From a bacterium (lineage in GTDB: Bacteria > Desulfobacterota > Binatia > Binatales > Binataceae), in the NCBI GenBank assembly GCA_014896235.1, contig JADBKU010000020.1, positions 62,001 through 126,000 on the forward strand: a stretch of DNA of 64,000 nt. Reading direction: 5' to 3'. A program made the position numbers and the translations under genes. The notes below the pieces were generated by a model. That model did not search any database. It was not told where the DNA came from and saw only the letters and a list, made by a program, of their open reading frames with translations. Below are positions 42,571 through 51,042 of the stretch, piece by piece. Each line of letters starts with the position of its first letter. Position 1 is the stretch's first letter.

Positions 42571-43782
42571 ATGGCGTATCGAGCCGCGCCACGATTTGCG
42601 CGATCCGTCGCGCTGGCCGCATTCCTTTTCGCCCTGGCCGCAACTTGCGCCGCAGCGGGTTCGCCCCCGCTGCGCGTTATCCTGACGCCCGCCCTGATGC
42701 CAACCGTTATCGCGCAGGCGCTGCCGATCGATTTTTCCGCGGCCGCCGCTGGCGCGCCCGCGGTCAAGCTGGTCGCCGCCGTATGGTGCGGCGCGACGCC
42801 CGGCGGCGGCGCCGACGCGATCGGCGTGGTCTTTCCCAACGATGCGCCCGCATCGCCCGCCCCGCAACTCAATTCCGCCGATTGCGCGCAGCCGCTCGAC
42901 GCGATCGCAAAGCGCGCCCTCGCCGCCTCCGCGACGCCATGGCTCGAAGCGGTGCGCGTTCATGTCCGGTGGCGCCCGTGGCGGCTCAGGCTCAATCTTG
43001 CCGATTCGGCCGGCGCCGCCCGTCCGGGAGCGTCGGCCCCCGACCTGATCGGCCTTCCGATCGTCCACGAATACCCAACCTCGAACCTCCACATCCTGAC
43101 CGGACCCGGCGCCAACGCCTCCTTCGACGTTGCCGTCGGTTTTCGCGATCGCGCCGTCGATCTCGTCGCGTTTCCGTCCGGACAAGTCGCCGATCCGTCG
43201 CCCTATCTCGCCAATTCCGAAACCGCCGCGATGCTCGCCGGCGCGCCCGCGGCGGCCAACGTCATCGCCGCCGCGACCTATCCCTTCATCAACCAGATTC
43301 TCCGGCTCTACGGCGCCTCATTCGCGATTCCAATTCCGATCCAGGGCGTCAACCAGACCATGACCGCGCGCGATCTCGCCGTCAGCGGCGGCGACCGCAC
43401 GATGACCGCGTCGGGCAAGCTGGAATGGCAATCGATCGCCTACGACGCGGCCGTGCGATGCGCCGGGGACGACCTCGCCGTCAGCCAGATCTCCATCAAT
43501 GCTCCCGCCGCGTCCGGATGCGCTCAGGACAATCTGATCGACCGCATGCGATGCCAGGGGAGCGCGCTCGCGATGAACGAATCTGCGGGCGCCCTCGCCA
43601 ACGCCCTGACCAATTATTACGGCGGCCAGCCGCTCCATGTCTCGACCCGCAACCGGCCGCTCGCCTTCTCGTTCGGCGGCAGCGATTACCTCGCCACCTT
43701 CGACGCGCTCAAGGCCAGCTCGACGGGCTACGTGCTGAGCGAGGACGGCCGCGCCCGTATCCGCCGCGTCTCGACGCCTTAG
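42571..43782 (+). CDS. secreted hypothetical protein
   Basis: 403 residues from ATG 42571 with a clear signal peptide (RFARSVALAAFLFALAATCAAAG, cleavage near 30). The mature protein is rich in Ala, Pro and beta-type segments, with four to six cysteines (WCGATPG, SADCAQP, VRCAGDD, SGCAQDN, MRCQGSA) that could form disulfides in the periplasm. I see no recognised catalytic motif. The segment IPIQGVNQTMTARDLAVSGGDRTMTASGKLEW looks like a repeating beta structure. No operon partner. Function unknown. Confidence 0.72.
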   Translation: MAYRAAPRFARSVALAAFLFALAATCAAAGSPPLRVILTPALMPTVIAQALPIDFSAAAAGAPAVKLVAAVWCGATPGGGADAIGVVFPNDAPASPAPQLNSADCAQPLDAIAKRALAASATPWLEAVRVHVRWRPWRLRLNLADSAGAARPGASAPDLIGLPIVHEYPTSNLHILTGPGANASFDVAVGFRDRAVDLVAFPSGQVADPSPYLANSETAAMLAGAPAAANVIAAATYPFINQILRLYGASFAIPIPIQGVNQTMTARDLAVSGGDRTMTASGKLEWQSIAYDAAVRCAGDDLAVSQISINAPAASGCAQDNLIDRMRCQGSALAMNESAGALANALTNYYGGQPLHVSTRNRPLAFSFGGSDYLATFDALKASSTGYVLSEDGRARIRRVSTP

Positions 43783-43800
43783 CTCGTCAGTTCCGCAGTT

Positions 43801-43953
43801 GTCGTCGCGCTTCCCGCGCGCCGTCGCGTCTCCGATTCTCCGCTCGCCGGTTTTTTTCTCAGTCGCCGTCGGGCTTCCCGCGCGCCGTCGAATCTCTGAT
43901 TCTCCGCTCGCTAGTTTTTTTCTCCGTCACCCTCGGGCTTGACCCGAGGGTCC
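43801..43953. repeat. 64-base tandem repeat and dispersed palindrome
   Basis: Two ~64-base units (about 43801-43864 and 43865-43929) share CTTCCCGCGCGCCGTCG and GATTCTCCGCTCG and end in T7 runs. They are followed by the palindrome CCCTCGGG-CTTGA-CCCGAGGG (43930-43950), which recurs exactly at 47296-47316. Confidence 0.75.
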
Positions 43954-44004
43954 ATCTCTCCCGAACGTTGCCGGTAGCCAATTCGGCAAATAAAATCATC
44001 CTTC

Positions 44005-44781
44005 ATGGACGTAAAAAGCGCGGGGCGCACGCTCGACCTCTTCGAAGCCTTCGCCCGCGCGCAGGGTCCCCTGACGCTCTCCGAGCTTGCGCGCGAGCTG
44101 AACGCCCCCGCGTCGAGCTGCTTCAACCTGGTCCGTTCGCTCGAGGCGCGCGGCTATCTCTACGCGGTGCGCTCCAAGCGGCTTTATCCGACCCGCCGCC
44201 TGTTCGCGATCGCCAACGCGATCGCGGCCGCCGACCCGTGGCTGCTCAGGCTCGAACCGATCCTCGCCCGCCTGCGCGATTCCACCCGCGAAACCGTAAT
44301 CCTCGGCAAGCGCGACGGCGGCCATATCGTCTATCTCGACGTGCTCGAAGGGCCGCAGACGATCCGCTACAGCGCGCGCGCGGGAGATCTCAAACCGCTC
44401 CATTCCAGTTCGATCGGCAAGGCCGCGCTCGCCGCGCTCGACGACGCGGAGCTGGCGCCGATGCTCGCGTCGCTGCCGATGCCGCAAGTCACGCCCGCAA
44501 CGATAACCGATCCCGAGGAACTGGCCGCCGATCTCGCGCGCGGCCGCAAACGCGGCTACTTCATCACGCGGGGCGAGAATGTCGCCGACGTCGCGGCGAT
44601 CGCGGCGGCGGTCAAGGTCGATGACGAGATCTATGGCGTCGCGGTCGCCGGTCCGATGCCGCGCATGCTCGACGAACTGGAAAACCACGCATCGGCGCTG
44701 GCCGAGGCTCGCGCCGCGATCGCCTCCGCCGCCGGCGAACCCCCGCTCCGCTCCGCAATCGGCAAACGGAACAGCGGTTGA
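44005..44781 (+). CDS. IclR-family transcriptional regulator
   Basis: 258 residues. N-terminal winged HTH (MDVKSAGRTLDLFEAFARA, then LTLSELARELNAPASSCFNLVRSLEARGYL). Effector-binding GAF-like domain from ~80, with the family marker LKPLHSSSIGKAALAALDD and a C-terminal RGYFITRGENVADVAAIAAAV. It should sense a small carboxylate or aromatic ligand. The nearest catabolic genes (45551 onward) are on the opposite strand, so the target is not obvious. Confidence 0.9.
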   Translation: MDVKSAGRTLDLFEAFARAQGPLTLSELARELNAPASSCFNLVRSLEARGYLYAVRSKRLYPTRRLFAIANAIAAADPWLLRLEPILARLRDSTRETVILGKRDGGHIVYLDVLEGPQTIRYSARAGDLKPLHSSSIGKAALAALDDAELAPMLASLPMPQVTPATITDPEELAADLARGRKRGYFITRGENVADVAAIAAAVKVDDEIYGVAVAGPMPRMLDELENHASALAEARAAIASAAGEPPLRSAIGKRNSG

Positions 44782-44980
44782 GGCGTCGAAAAAGGCATAC
44801 GAAAGAATCGCAACGCGCGATATCTATCACGCGAATTAATGAGCGGCGGCTTTTACCGTCTTGTTCGTGGAATGGCGTGACTAATTAGAGCGATCAGATT
44901 TCAGGTCGCCATTGATCCGGTAGTTTCGTCCGAAGGCTGAAGTGATTACAATTCTCTGGTACTAGGCCGAGGGCGCCAAG

Positions 44981-45259
44981 ATGCCTCCAAAACCAAGCCT
45001 CGACAATCAGTTCACGGTTGATGCCACTTGGGACGACGATGCGGAAGTCTGGGTCGCGGAAAGCCGTGAAATTCCCGGCCTGATCACCGAAGCGGAATCG
45101 CGCGTTAAATTAAACAAGAAGCTTTCCGGCCTGGTGCCCGAGCTACTCGAGCTCAACGGCTGCAAGTTCGATCCGGCCAAACCGATTGACCTACTGATCC
45201 GATACAATCGTCCGGCCGAAAAGCGGGAAGAACGTATTCGCTTGCCGAAAGCCGCATGA
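44981..45259 (+). CDS. HicB-like (DUF1902) antitoxin
   Basis: 92 residues. FTVDATWDDDAEVWVAESREIPGLITEAE is the DUF1902/HicB-like beta hairpin core, and KLNKKLSGLVPELLELNG the following helix. The C terminus is basic (RYNRPAEKREERIRLPK). Antitoxin-first order with a HicA gene 4 bases downstream. Unrelated in sequence to the HicB at 21826. Confidence 0.85.
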   Translation: MPPKPSLDNQFTVDATWDDDAEVWVAESREIPGLITEAESRVKLNKKLSGLVPELLELNGCKFDPAKPIDLLIRYNRPAEKREERIRLPKAA

Positions 45260-45263
45260 CGGC

Positions 45264-45464
45264 ATGGCAAGTTATACCGACCGAGTCAAAGAGATTCTGC
45301 GGAATCACAACTGCCGTTTTGATCGTCCCGGAAAAGGCGACCATGAAATCTGGAACAGCCCGATCAATGGCAGAAAATTTCCCGTCGATCATTCGATCAA
45401 GTCTCGCCATACCGCCAATGGAATTCTCAAGCAGGCGGGCATCAAGGACGTAAAAATTCCTTGA
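45264..45464 (+). CDS. hicA: HicA-type toxin
   Basis: 66 residues: YTDRVKEILRNHNCRFDRPGKGDHEIWNSP with the catalytic histidine in GDHEIW, then VDHSIKSRHTANGILKQAGI, the typical HicA end. Toxin follows antitoxin here, reversed from the pair at 22035. The antitoxin stop and toxin start are 4 bases apart. Confidence 0.87.
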   Translation: MASYTDRVKEILRNHNCRFDRPGKGDHEIWNSPINGRKFPVDHSIKSRHTANGILKQAGIKDVKIP

Positions 45465-45550
45465 GGCAGAGCGAGCCTTCGACAGCCACTACTGGTATAG
45501 ATCGACCGCGTCCGCGTACCTTTCACGTTTTCTTCACGGTTAGAAATTCG

Positions 45551-46921
45551 TCACCACTTCAACCAGGGGCGGGAGCCGACCGGCGGTTTGCGCAGGCCGA
45601 GGTTCTCGCGCAGCGTCGCGCCCCGATAATCCTTGTGATACAGCCCGCGCCGCTGCAATTCAGGCACGACGAAGCGCACGAAGTCCTCGTATGCGCCCGG
45701 CATATGGGTCGCCGCCAGCACGAAGCCGTCGCACGCCGGCGCCGTGAACCATTCCTCCATCTGGTCGGCCACCTCCTTGCCCGTGCCGACGAACAGGCCC
45801 ATCTCGCGCAGCCGCCCGCGCCCGCTGAACTCGGCGAAGTCGCGCACCGTCGGGTTGGCCTTGCCGCTCAGTTGGATCACCCGGTCGCGAATCGCCTGCA
45901 GGCCGCTGATCGAGGCCAGTTCCTCGGCCGTGAACGGCTCGTCCATCCCTTTCGACGCGAAATCGAAATTGAGCACTTCCGAAAGCAGCGCCAGCGTGTC
46001 GATCGGCTTGGCCAGACTGTCGATCATCGCGAAGCGGTCCTCGGCGATCGCGCGCGTTTCGCCGGTGACGACGTAGATCGCCGGCGCCAGCGCGATTTCC
46101 GCGGGGTCCCGTCCCGCCGCGGCCACCACGTCTTTGAAGGCGCGGTAGTTTTTGCGCGCCACGTCAAGGTTCGCGTAGATCACGAACACCAGGTCGGCCC
46201 AGCGCGCGGCGAAATGCTGGCCGCGCCCGCTCTGCCCCGCCTGAATCAGCACCGGCCGGCCCTGCGCCGAGCGCGGCACGGTGAAGGGACCGCGCGAGCG
46301 GAACCATTGGCCCTCATGATCCAGCCGGCGCACTTTCGCCGGGTCGGCGAAAAAGCCGTTCGCGCGATCCATCACGATCGCGTCGTCGTCCCACGAATCC
46401 CAATGACCGAGCACCACTTCCATGAACTCCTCGGCGCGGTCGTAGCGCGGGTCGTGCCCGAGATGCTCGCGCTGGCCGAAGTTGGCTGCCTCGGAGTTGT
46501 TGAGCGAAGTGACAATGTTCCACGCCGCGCGCCCGCCCAGCATCAGGTCGAGCGTCGCGAACAGGCGCGCGACGTGAAACGGCTCGTAATAGGTGGTCGA
46601 ATAGGTCGCGCCCACGCCGAGACGCCGCGTCGCCAGCCCCATCGCGGTCAGCGCCGGCGTGAGGTCCATCTTGACCACGCGCACGCCGTTGCGCACCGCT
46701 TCGATATAGCTGTCGCCGTACCGATCCGGCATCGCCAGCCGATCGTCGAAGAACGCCAGATGGAATTTGCCCTCTTCGAGAATGCGTGCGATCCGCTGGT
46801 AGTAATCCAGCGTCATGAAGTCGCCGGCCGTCGCCGGATGGCGCCATGAGGCCGGATAGTTCGAGCAATTCTGCGCCTGGAGGAAGCCCACCAGCACCAT
46901 TTGCCGTTGCGCCTGAGTCAT
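45551..46921 (-). CDS. NtaA/SnaA/DszA-type FMNH2-dependent monooxygenase
   Basis: 456-residue luciferase-superfamily monooxygenase of the nitrilotriacetate/dibenzothiophene sulfone/pristinamycin group. Diagnostic segments are ARILEEGKFHLAFFDD, ATYSTTYYEPFHVARLFATLD, GGRAAWNIVTSLNNSEAANFG and VLIQAGQSGRGQHFAARWADLVF. It needs reduced FMN from a separate reductase; the FMN reductase at 1642 is a distant candidate only. Probable role: oxidative attack on a C-N, C-S or similar compound. The next genes on the same strand are 537 bases upstream. Confidence 0.9.
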   Translation of the reverse strand: MTQAQRQMVLVGFLQAQNCSNYPASWRHPATAGDFMTLDYYQRIARILEEGKFHLAFFDDRLAMPDRYGDSYIEAVRNGVRVVKMDLTPALTAMGLATRRLGVGATYSTTYYEPFHVARLFATLDLMLGGRAAWNIVTSLNNSEAANFGQREHLGHDPRYDRAEEFMEVVLGHWDSWDDDAIVMDRANGFFADPAKVRRLDHEGQWFRSRGPFTVPRSAQGRPVLIQAGQSGRGQHFAARWADLVFVIYANLDVARKNYRAFKDVVAAAGRDPAEIALAPAIYVVTGETRAIAEDRFAMIDSLAKPIDTLALLSEVLNFDFASKGMDEPFTAEELASISGLQAIRDRVIQLSGKANPTVRDFAEFSGRGRLREMGLFVGTGKEVADQMEEWFTAPACDGFVLAATHMPGAYEDFVRFVVPELQRRGLYHKDYRGATLRENLGLRKPPVGSRPWLKW

Positions 46922-47457
46922 GATTGCGCCGTTCCGATCGCGCCGATGCGCGCTTGCGTTGCCGGTAGCGTCGATAGTCGCATGGTTATTATTAGGCGTC
47001 TCGCGAATAGTCAGTACGAATAGTCAATCGTTCGCCGGCGGATGGATGGCTGGGTCAAGCCCGGCCATGACGAAAAAGCGGACCGTCATTCGCGGGATCG
47101 ACCCGCAAATCCAAAAACGTCGTCCTCACTCCCCTCTTCTGGCGTTTTTTCGTCACCGTCGGCTCTCTTTTTCCGTCACCCTCGGCTCTCTTTTTCCGTC
47201 AGCCTCGGGCGTGTTTTCTGTCACCCTCGGGCGTGTTCTTTCCGTCACCCTCGGGCGTCTTTGTTCTGTCACCCTCGGGCGTCTTTTTTCTGTCACCCTC
47301 GGGCTTGACCCGAGGGTCCATCCGCACCTCGCCTCGCCGATCGATATGGGTGGCCGGGTCAAGCCCGGCCATGACGTGTTTGTGGGTCAATATCATTTTT
47401 TCTCCTGTCATTCTGAGCGCGGCGAGGAATCCTTGAGCGATACGGCCGTGGCGCGCA
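46922..47457. repeat. intergenic repeat island
   Basis: No gene supported. It contains three kinds of repeats. GGGTCAAGCCCGGCCATGACG palindromic units occur near 47050 and 47354. A 23-base tandem array fills 47151-47318. The dispersed element TGTCATTCTGAGCGCGGCGA lies near 47406, and a close copy is at 54296. Confidence 0.75.
47151..47318. repeat. 23-base tandem array derived from a dispersed palindrome
   Basis: Seven imperfect units of about 23 bases, each GTCACCCTCGG followed by a pyrimidine-rich tail. The last unit is the full palindrome CCCTCGGGCTTGACCCGAGGG. The earlier units look like repeated copies of its left half. The minus-strand frame through it (RVTEKRRP repeats) is not a credible gene. 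Confidence 0.8.
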
Positions 47458-48669
47458 TCAGATGATTTCGCGTGAGCGGAGCGCCGCGATCTCCGCGTCG
47501 TTCAATTCCAGCCATTCGCGCAACACCGCGTCGGTGTCTTCGCCCTTGTGCTTCCCCAGATGCTCGATCGCGCCGGGCGTGAGCGACAGGCGCGGCACGA
47601 TCGACGGCAGGATCAGTTCGCCGACCTCCTTGTCGAGCACCTTCATCAGATTGCCGCGCGCCTGGTAGTGCGGGTCGTTGAAGATGTCGGCGACGCTGTT
47701 GATCGGGCCGCACGGCACTTCCGCTTCGAGGCAGATTTTCATCAGTTCGTCGCGGGTATGTCCGCCGATCCATTCCTCGACGATCTGGTTGATCGCGTCG
47801 CGATTCTTCACCCGCGCGCGCATCGTTGCGAAGCGCGGGTCCGCGGCCAGTTCCAGCCGGCCCATCGCGCGCGCCAGCCGCTCGAACATCTTGTCGCTCG
47901 AGCAGGCCAGCGCGACCCACGTGCCGTCGGCGCATCGGTAATGGCTGTGCGGAACGATATTGGCCGTGTCCGCGCCCATCCGCTCGCGCACGACGCCCTT
48001 TTTCGCGTAGGCCGGAACCAACTCGTCGAGGAAGCGGAAAACCGATTCGTAGAGCGCGACGTCGAGATATTGTCCCTTGCCGGTCAGATCGCGGTAACGC
48101 AGCGCCAGCAGCACGCCGAGCGCCGCGTACAGGCCCGAAAGATAGTCGCCCAGCGCCATCGCGCCCGGCGTGAGCGGGCGGCCGTCGGGCTCGCCGGTGA
48201 GATAGGTGATGCCGCTGAAGGCGTGCGCGATGCGCGCGAAGCCGGGACGATCTTTATACGGGCCGTCCTGCCCGTACGCCGTGATCCGAGCCATCACCAG
48301 CCCCGGATTGAGCGCGCTCAGCGCGTCGTAGCCGAGGCCCCATTTCTCCATCGTGCCGGGCCGGAAATTTTCGATCACGACATCGGCCTTCGCCGCCATC
48401 CGCTTGAACAGCGCCGCGCCTTCGGGCGCGCCGAGGTTGAGCGTGATCGTTTTTTTGTTGCGCGCTTCGCTCAGCCAGGTGAAGGTTTCGCCATTTTCCG
48501 CGCGCGCGCCGAGATTGCGCAGCGGATCGTCGATCTTCGGATGTTCGATCTTGATCACTTCGGCGCCGAACTCGGAAAGCGTGGTCGCGCAGAACGGACC
48601 GGCCAGAAAGGTCGCGGCGTCGAGCACGCGGATTCCGCTGAGCGGTTTATCGGGCGTCTTCGAACTCAT
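47458..48669 (-). CDS. CaiB/BaiF-type (class III) CoA-transferase
   Basis: 403 residues from ATG 48669 (MSSKTPDKPLSGIRVLDAATFLAGP). Family hallmarks: LSEFGAEVIKIEHP, ENFRPGTMEKWGLGY, ITAYGQDGPYKDRPG, and the catalytic Asp in MALGDYLSGLYAALG (~170). It moves CoA between carboxylic acids. It is directly upstream-adjacent (20 bases) to a malyl/citramalyl-CoA lyase-like gene on the same strand, so the likely job is to activate the acid that the lyase then cleaves. Confidence 0.9.
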   Translation of the reverse strand: MSSKTPDKPLSGIRVLDAATFLAGPFCATTLSEFGAEVIKIEHPKIDDPLRNLGARAENGETFTWLSEARNKKTITLNLGAPEGAALFKRMAAKADVVIENFRPGTMEKWGLGYDALSALNPGLVMARITAYGQDGPYKDRPGFARIAHAFSGITYLTGEPDGRPLTPGAMALGDYLSGLYAALGVLLALRYRDLTGKGQYLDVALYESVFRFLDELVPAYAKKGVVRERMGADTANIVPHSHYRCADGTWVALACSSDKMFERLARAMGRLELAADPRFATMRARVKNRDAINQIVEEWIGGHTRDELMKICLEAEVPCGPINSVADIFNDPHYQARGNLMKVLDKEVGELILPSIVPRLSLTPGAIEHLGKHKGEDTDAVLREWLELNDAEIAALRSREII

Positions 48670-48689
48670 CTGAATAAATTCCGTCCGGT

Positions 48690-49667
48690 CTAGCGGCGCT
48701 CGGCGATCGCGCGGCGCTTGCGTTCGATATTTTCGGCGACCTTGAAATGGGCCATGTCGATCATCTTGCCGTCGAGGCTGGCGGCGCCGCGGCCCTGCGC
48801 GACCGCCTCGTTCATCGTCGTGACCAGGCGCGCAGCCCATTCGAGCTGTTCGGGCGCGGGCGAATAGACCTCGTTGGCGATCGCGACCTGGCTCGGATGG
48901 ATCGCCCACTTGCCGTCGCATCCCAGCGCCGCCGCGCGCTCGGCCGAAGCGCGATAGCCGTCGGTGTCGGCGTAATCCACATAGGGGCCGTCGATCGCGC
49001 GCAACCCGTACGCGCGGCACGCGTTGGCCATCCGCGCGATCGCGAAATGCCATTTGTCGTTCCAATGGCGCTCGCGCATTCCGCGTTCGTCGGGCGCGGT
49101 CAGGACTGAGTATTTGGCGCTGGCGGAGCCGAACAGCACGTCTCCGGTCTGCATGCTGACGGAGTAATCGCCGACGCCGAAGATCATCGCTTCCAGCCGC
49201 TCGGACGACGCGGCGATGCTTTCGACGTTCGCCATCCCGAGCGCGGTTTCGATCAGCACTTCAAGACCGACCGGCTCGGCGCGGTCAAGCTCGCGTTCGA
49301 GCTGGCCGAGCAGCGCGTCGATAAACTGCACGTCGAAGGCCGTGCCGATCTTCGGCGCCATCACCATGTCGAGCCGCGGGCATCGCGCTACGATTTCCGT
49401 GATATCGCGGAACGCCCACGGCGTATCGAGTCCGTTGACGCGGACGGCGACCGTCTTGTCGCCCCAATCGATCTCGTTGAGCGCCGCGATCGCGTTTTTG
49501 CGCGCGTTGAGCTTCTGCTCGGGCGCGACCGCATCTTCGAGATCGAGAAAGATGACGTCGGCGGCGCCTTTGGCGGCCTTCGGGAAAAAATGGGGCGAGG
49601 TCGCGGGGACCGCAAGCTCGGATCGCTGGAGGCGAAAACGTCGCGCTTTGGGGATGGTCAGAGACAT
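48690..49667 (-). CDS. HpcH/HpaI-type lyase (malyl-CoA / citramalyl-CoA lyase-like)
   Basis: 325 residues from ATG 49667 (MSLTIPKARRFRLQRSELAVPAT); upstream in-frame residues are unlikely. TIM-barrel Mg2+ lyase: SELAVPAT and FLDLEDAVAPEQK (CoA and metal region), VRVNGLDTPWAFRDI, GLEVLIETALGMANVE (Glu ligand) and IFGVGDYSVSMQTG (Asp ligand). This set matches L-malyl-CoA/beta-methylmalyl-CoA lyases and relatives rather than class II pyruvate aldolases. Substrate undecided among malyl-, methylmalyl- and citramalyl-CoA. Operon with the CoA-transferase downstream. Confidence 0.85.
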   Translation of the reverse strand: MSLTIPKARRFRLQRSELAVPATSPHFFPKAAKGAADVIFLDLEDAVAPEQKLNARKNAIAALNEIDWGDKTVAVRVNGLDTPWAFRDITEIVARCPRLDMVMAPKIGTAFDVQFIDALLGQLERELDRAEPVGLEVLIETALGMANVESIAASSERLEAMIFGVGDYSVSMQTGDVLFGSASAKYSVLTAPDERGMRERHWNDKWHFAIARMANACRAYGLRAIDGPYVDYADTDGYRASAERAAALGCDGKWAIHPSQVAIANEVYSPAPEQLEWAARLVTTMNEAVAQGRGAASLDGKMIDMAHFKVAENIERKRRAIAERR

Positions 49668-49998
49668 CGGATCACCGTGGTCGAGTTGAGAGACATTAAT
49701 TTCAGCTAATTGAAAATCTATTACACCAATTGAAAAATTGCCGTCAAACGGCCATTTCGGGCGCCAGATGGCATGCCGGGCGGATGTTCCGTTCGGCCGC
49801 GATCCGCGCATCGTTTTTCATAATCCGCAGGTTTGCAAAGTAGCAAACGTTTGTGCGACATGATCATCAGAAAAGGCCGCGCCGCGGGCCTGCATTGGCC
49901 GTTTCGACGAATCGCCGAAATGGCGTTAAACCGCACGCGGCGTTGAGGAATCCGCACAGGCGATCGACGCCGCCCGAAGCGGCGCGGGGAGTGAATCG
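49668..49998. other. divergent promoter region
   Basis: 330 bases between the lyase and the aldo/keto reductase. It starts with an AT-rich stretch at 49690-49740 that contains two near-copies of AATTGAAAA (about 49708 and 49726), plausible operator or promoter elements. A GGGGAG ribosome-binding site precedes 49999. Confidence 0.45.
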
Positions 49999-50997
49999 AT
50001 GGAGTACCGGCCATTTGGCAGCACGGGCATCCAGATTTCGGCGATTGGGTTCGGATGCTGGGAGATTGGCGGCGGCTACGGCAGCATCGAGGAGACCGAG
50101 TTCATCAAGGCGGTCAACCGGGCGCTCGATATCGGCGTCAATTCATTCGATACGGCCGAGGCCTACGGTTTCGGCGCGTCGGAGAAATCGCTTGCGAAGG
50201 CGCTCGGGTCGCGCCGAAAAGAGGCTGTAATCACTACGAAATTCGGCGTCGGCTATCCGAAAGCGCCGAACTATCGCGACGCGACGCGCCAGCGCGTGAT
50301 GGAGTCGATCGAAAAGAGCCTCCAAGCGCTTAATACCGACTATGTCGACGTTTATCTCGTCCATTGGCCGGATCGGAACACGCCATTCGAAGAAACGATG
50401 CGCGCGCTCGACGACCTGGTCAAACAGGGCAAAGTGCGCGCGGTCGGGCTGTCGAATTTCAAGCTCGACGAGATCGACGCGTGCATGAAAGCGCGGCGCG
50501 TCGACGTCGTGCAGTATTGCTGGAACATGTTCGATCGGCGGATGGCCGACGAGATTTTCCCGTACTGCAAGGAGCATAATATCGGCGTGATGGCCTACGG
50601 ATCGCTCGCTTACGGGATGCTGACCGGCACGCTTACGGAAGAGTCGCCGTTCGAGAAAGGCGACTGGCGATCCAAAGGCGGCCGGCTGGGCAATATCAAT
50701 CTATTTCAGCATCTGTTCGGCCCTGAGCATTATTTGAAGAACCTGCGCGCCGTCGAAGACCTCAAGAAAATCGCCGCGAAATACGGCAAGTCGCTGCCGC
50801 AGCTTGCGCTACGCTGGACCACGTCCAATCCTGTGGTGAGCACGGCGCTGACCGGATGCCGCAATCCGCGCGAGGTCGATGACAACGCCGGCGCGCTCGG
50901 ATGGACGATTGCGGACGCCGACATGAAGGAAATCGACGCGATTTTCGCGCGTCACGGATGCGTTACGTCGCCCAACGTGTGGCTCGAAACGATTTAG
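49999..50997 (+). CDS. aldo/keto reductase
   Basis: 332 residues, NADPH-dependent (alpha/beta)8 oxidoreductase. The catalytic tetrad is visible: Asp and Tyr in NSFDTAEAYGFGASE (~50), Lys in VITTKFGVGY (~80) and His in VYLVHWPDRN (~117). The cofactor pocket segment VSTALTGCRNPREVDDN near residue 285 is conserved for the family. It begins a plus-strand group followed by two amidohydrolases, so it may reduce an aldehyde or ketone intermediate of the same pathway. Confidence 0.92.
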   Translation: MEYRPFGSTGIQISAIGFGCWEIGGGYGSIEETEFIKAVNRALDIGVNSFDTAEAYGFGASEKSLAKALGSRRKEAVITTKFGVGYPKAPNYRDATRQRVMESIEKSLQALNTDYVDVYLVHWPDRNTPFEETMRALDDLVKQGKVRAVGLSNFKLDEIDACMKARRVDVVQYCWNMFDRRMADEIFPYCKEHNIGVMAYGSLAYGMLTGTLTEESPFEKGDWRSKGGRLGNINLFQHLFGPEHYLKNLRAVEDLKKIAAKYGKSLPQLALRWTTSNPVVSTALTGCRNPREVDDNAGALGWTIADADMKEIDAIFARHGCVTSPNVWLETI

Positions 50998-51042
50998 CTG
51001 ATTATGCCCGGTCAAGCCGCTATGCCCTAACGAGGTGCGCTC

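Noticed and set aside
42645-44624. 659-aa ORF overlapping the secreted protein and IclR genes
   Set aside because: Arginine-rich shadow frame of two better genes in other frames.
45461-46849. 462-aa plus-strand ORF opposite the NtaA-type monooxygenase
   Set aside because: Antisense shadow; His/Arg-rich composition.
47153-47411. minus-strand ORFs encoding RVTEKRRP-type repeats
   Set aside because: Produced by the 23-base DNA array; no ribosome-binding site and unnatural composition.
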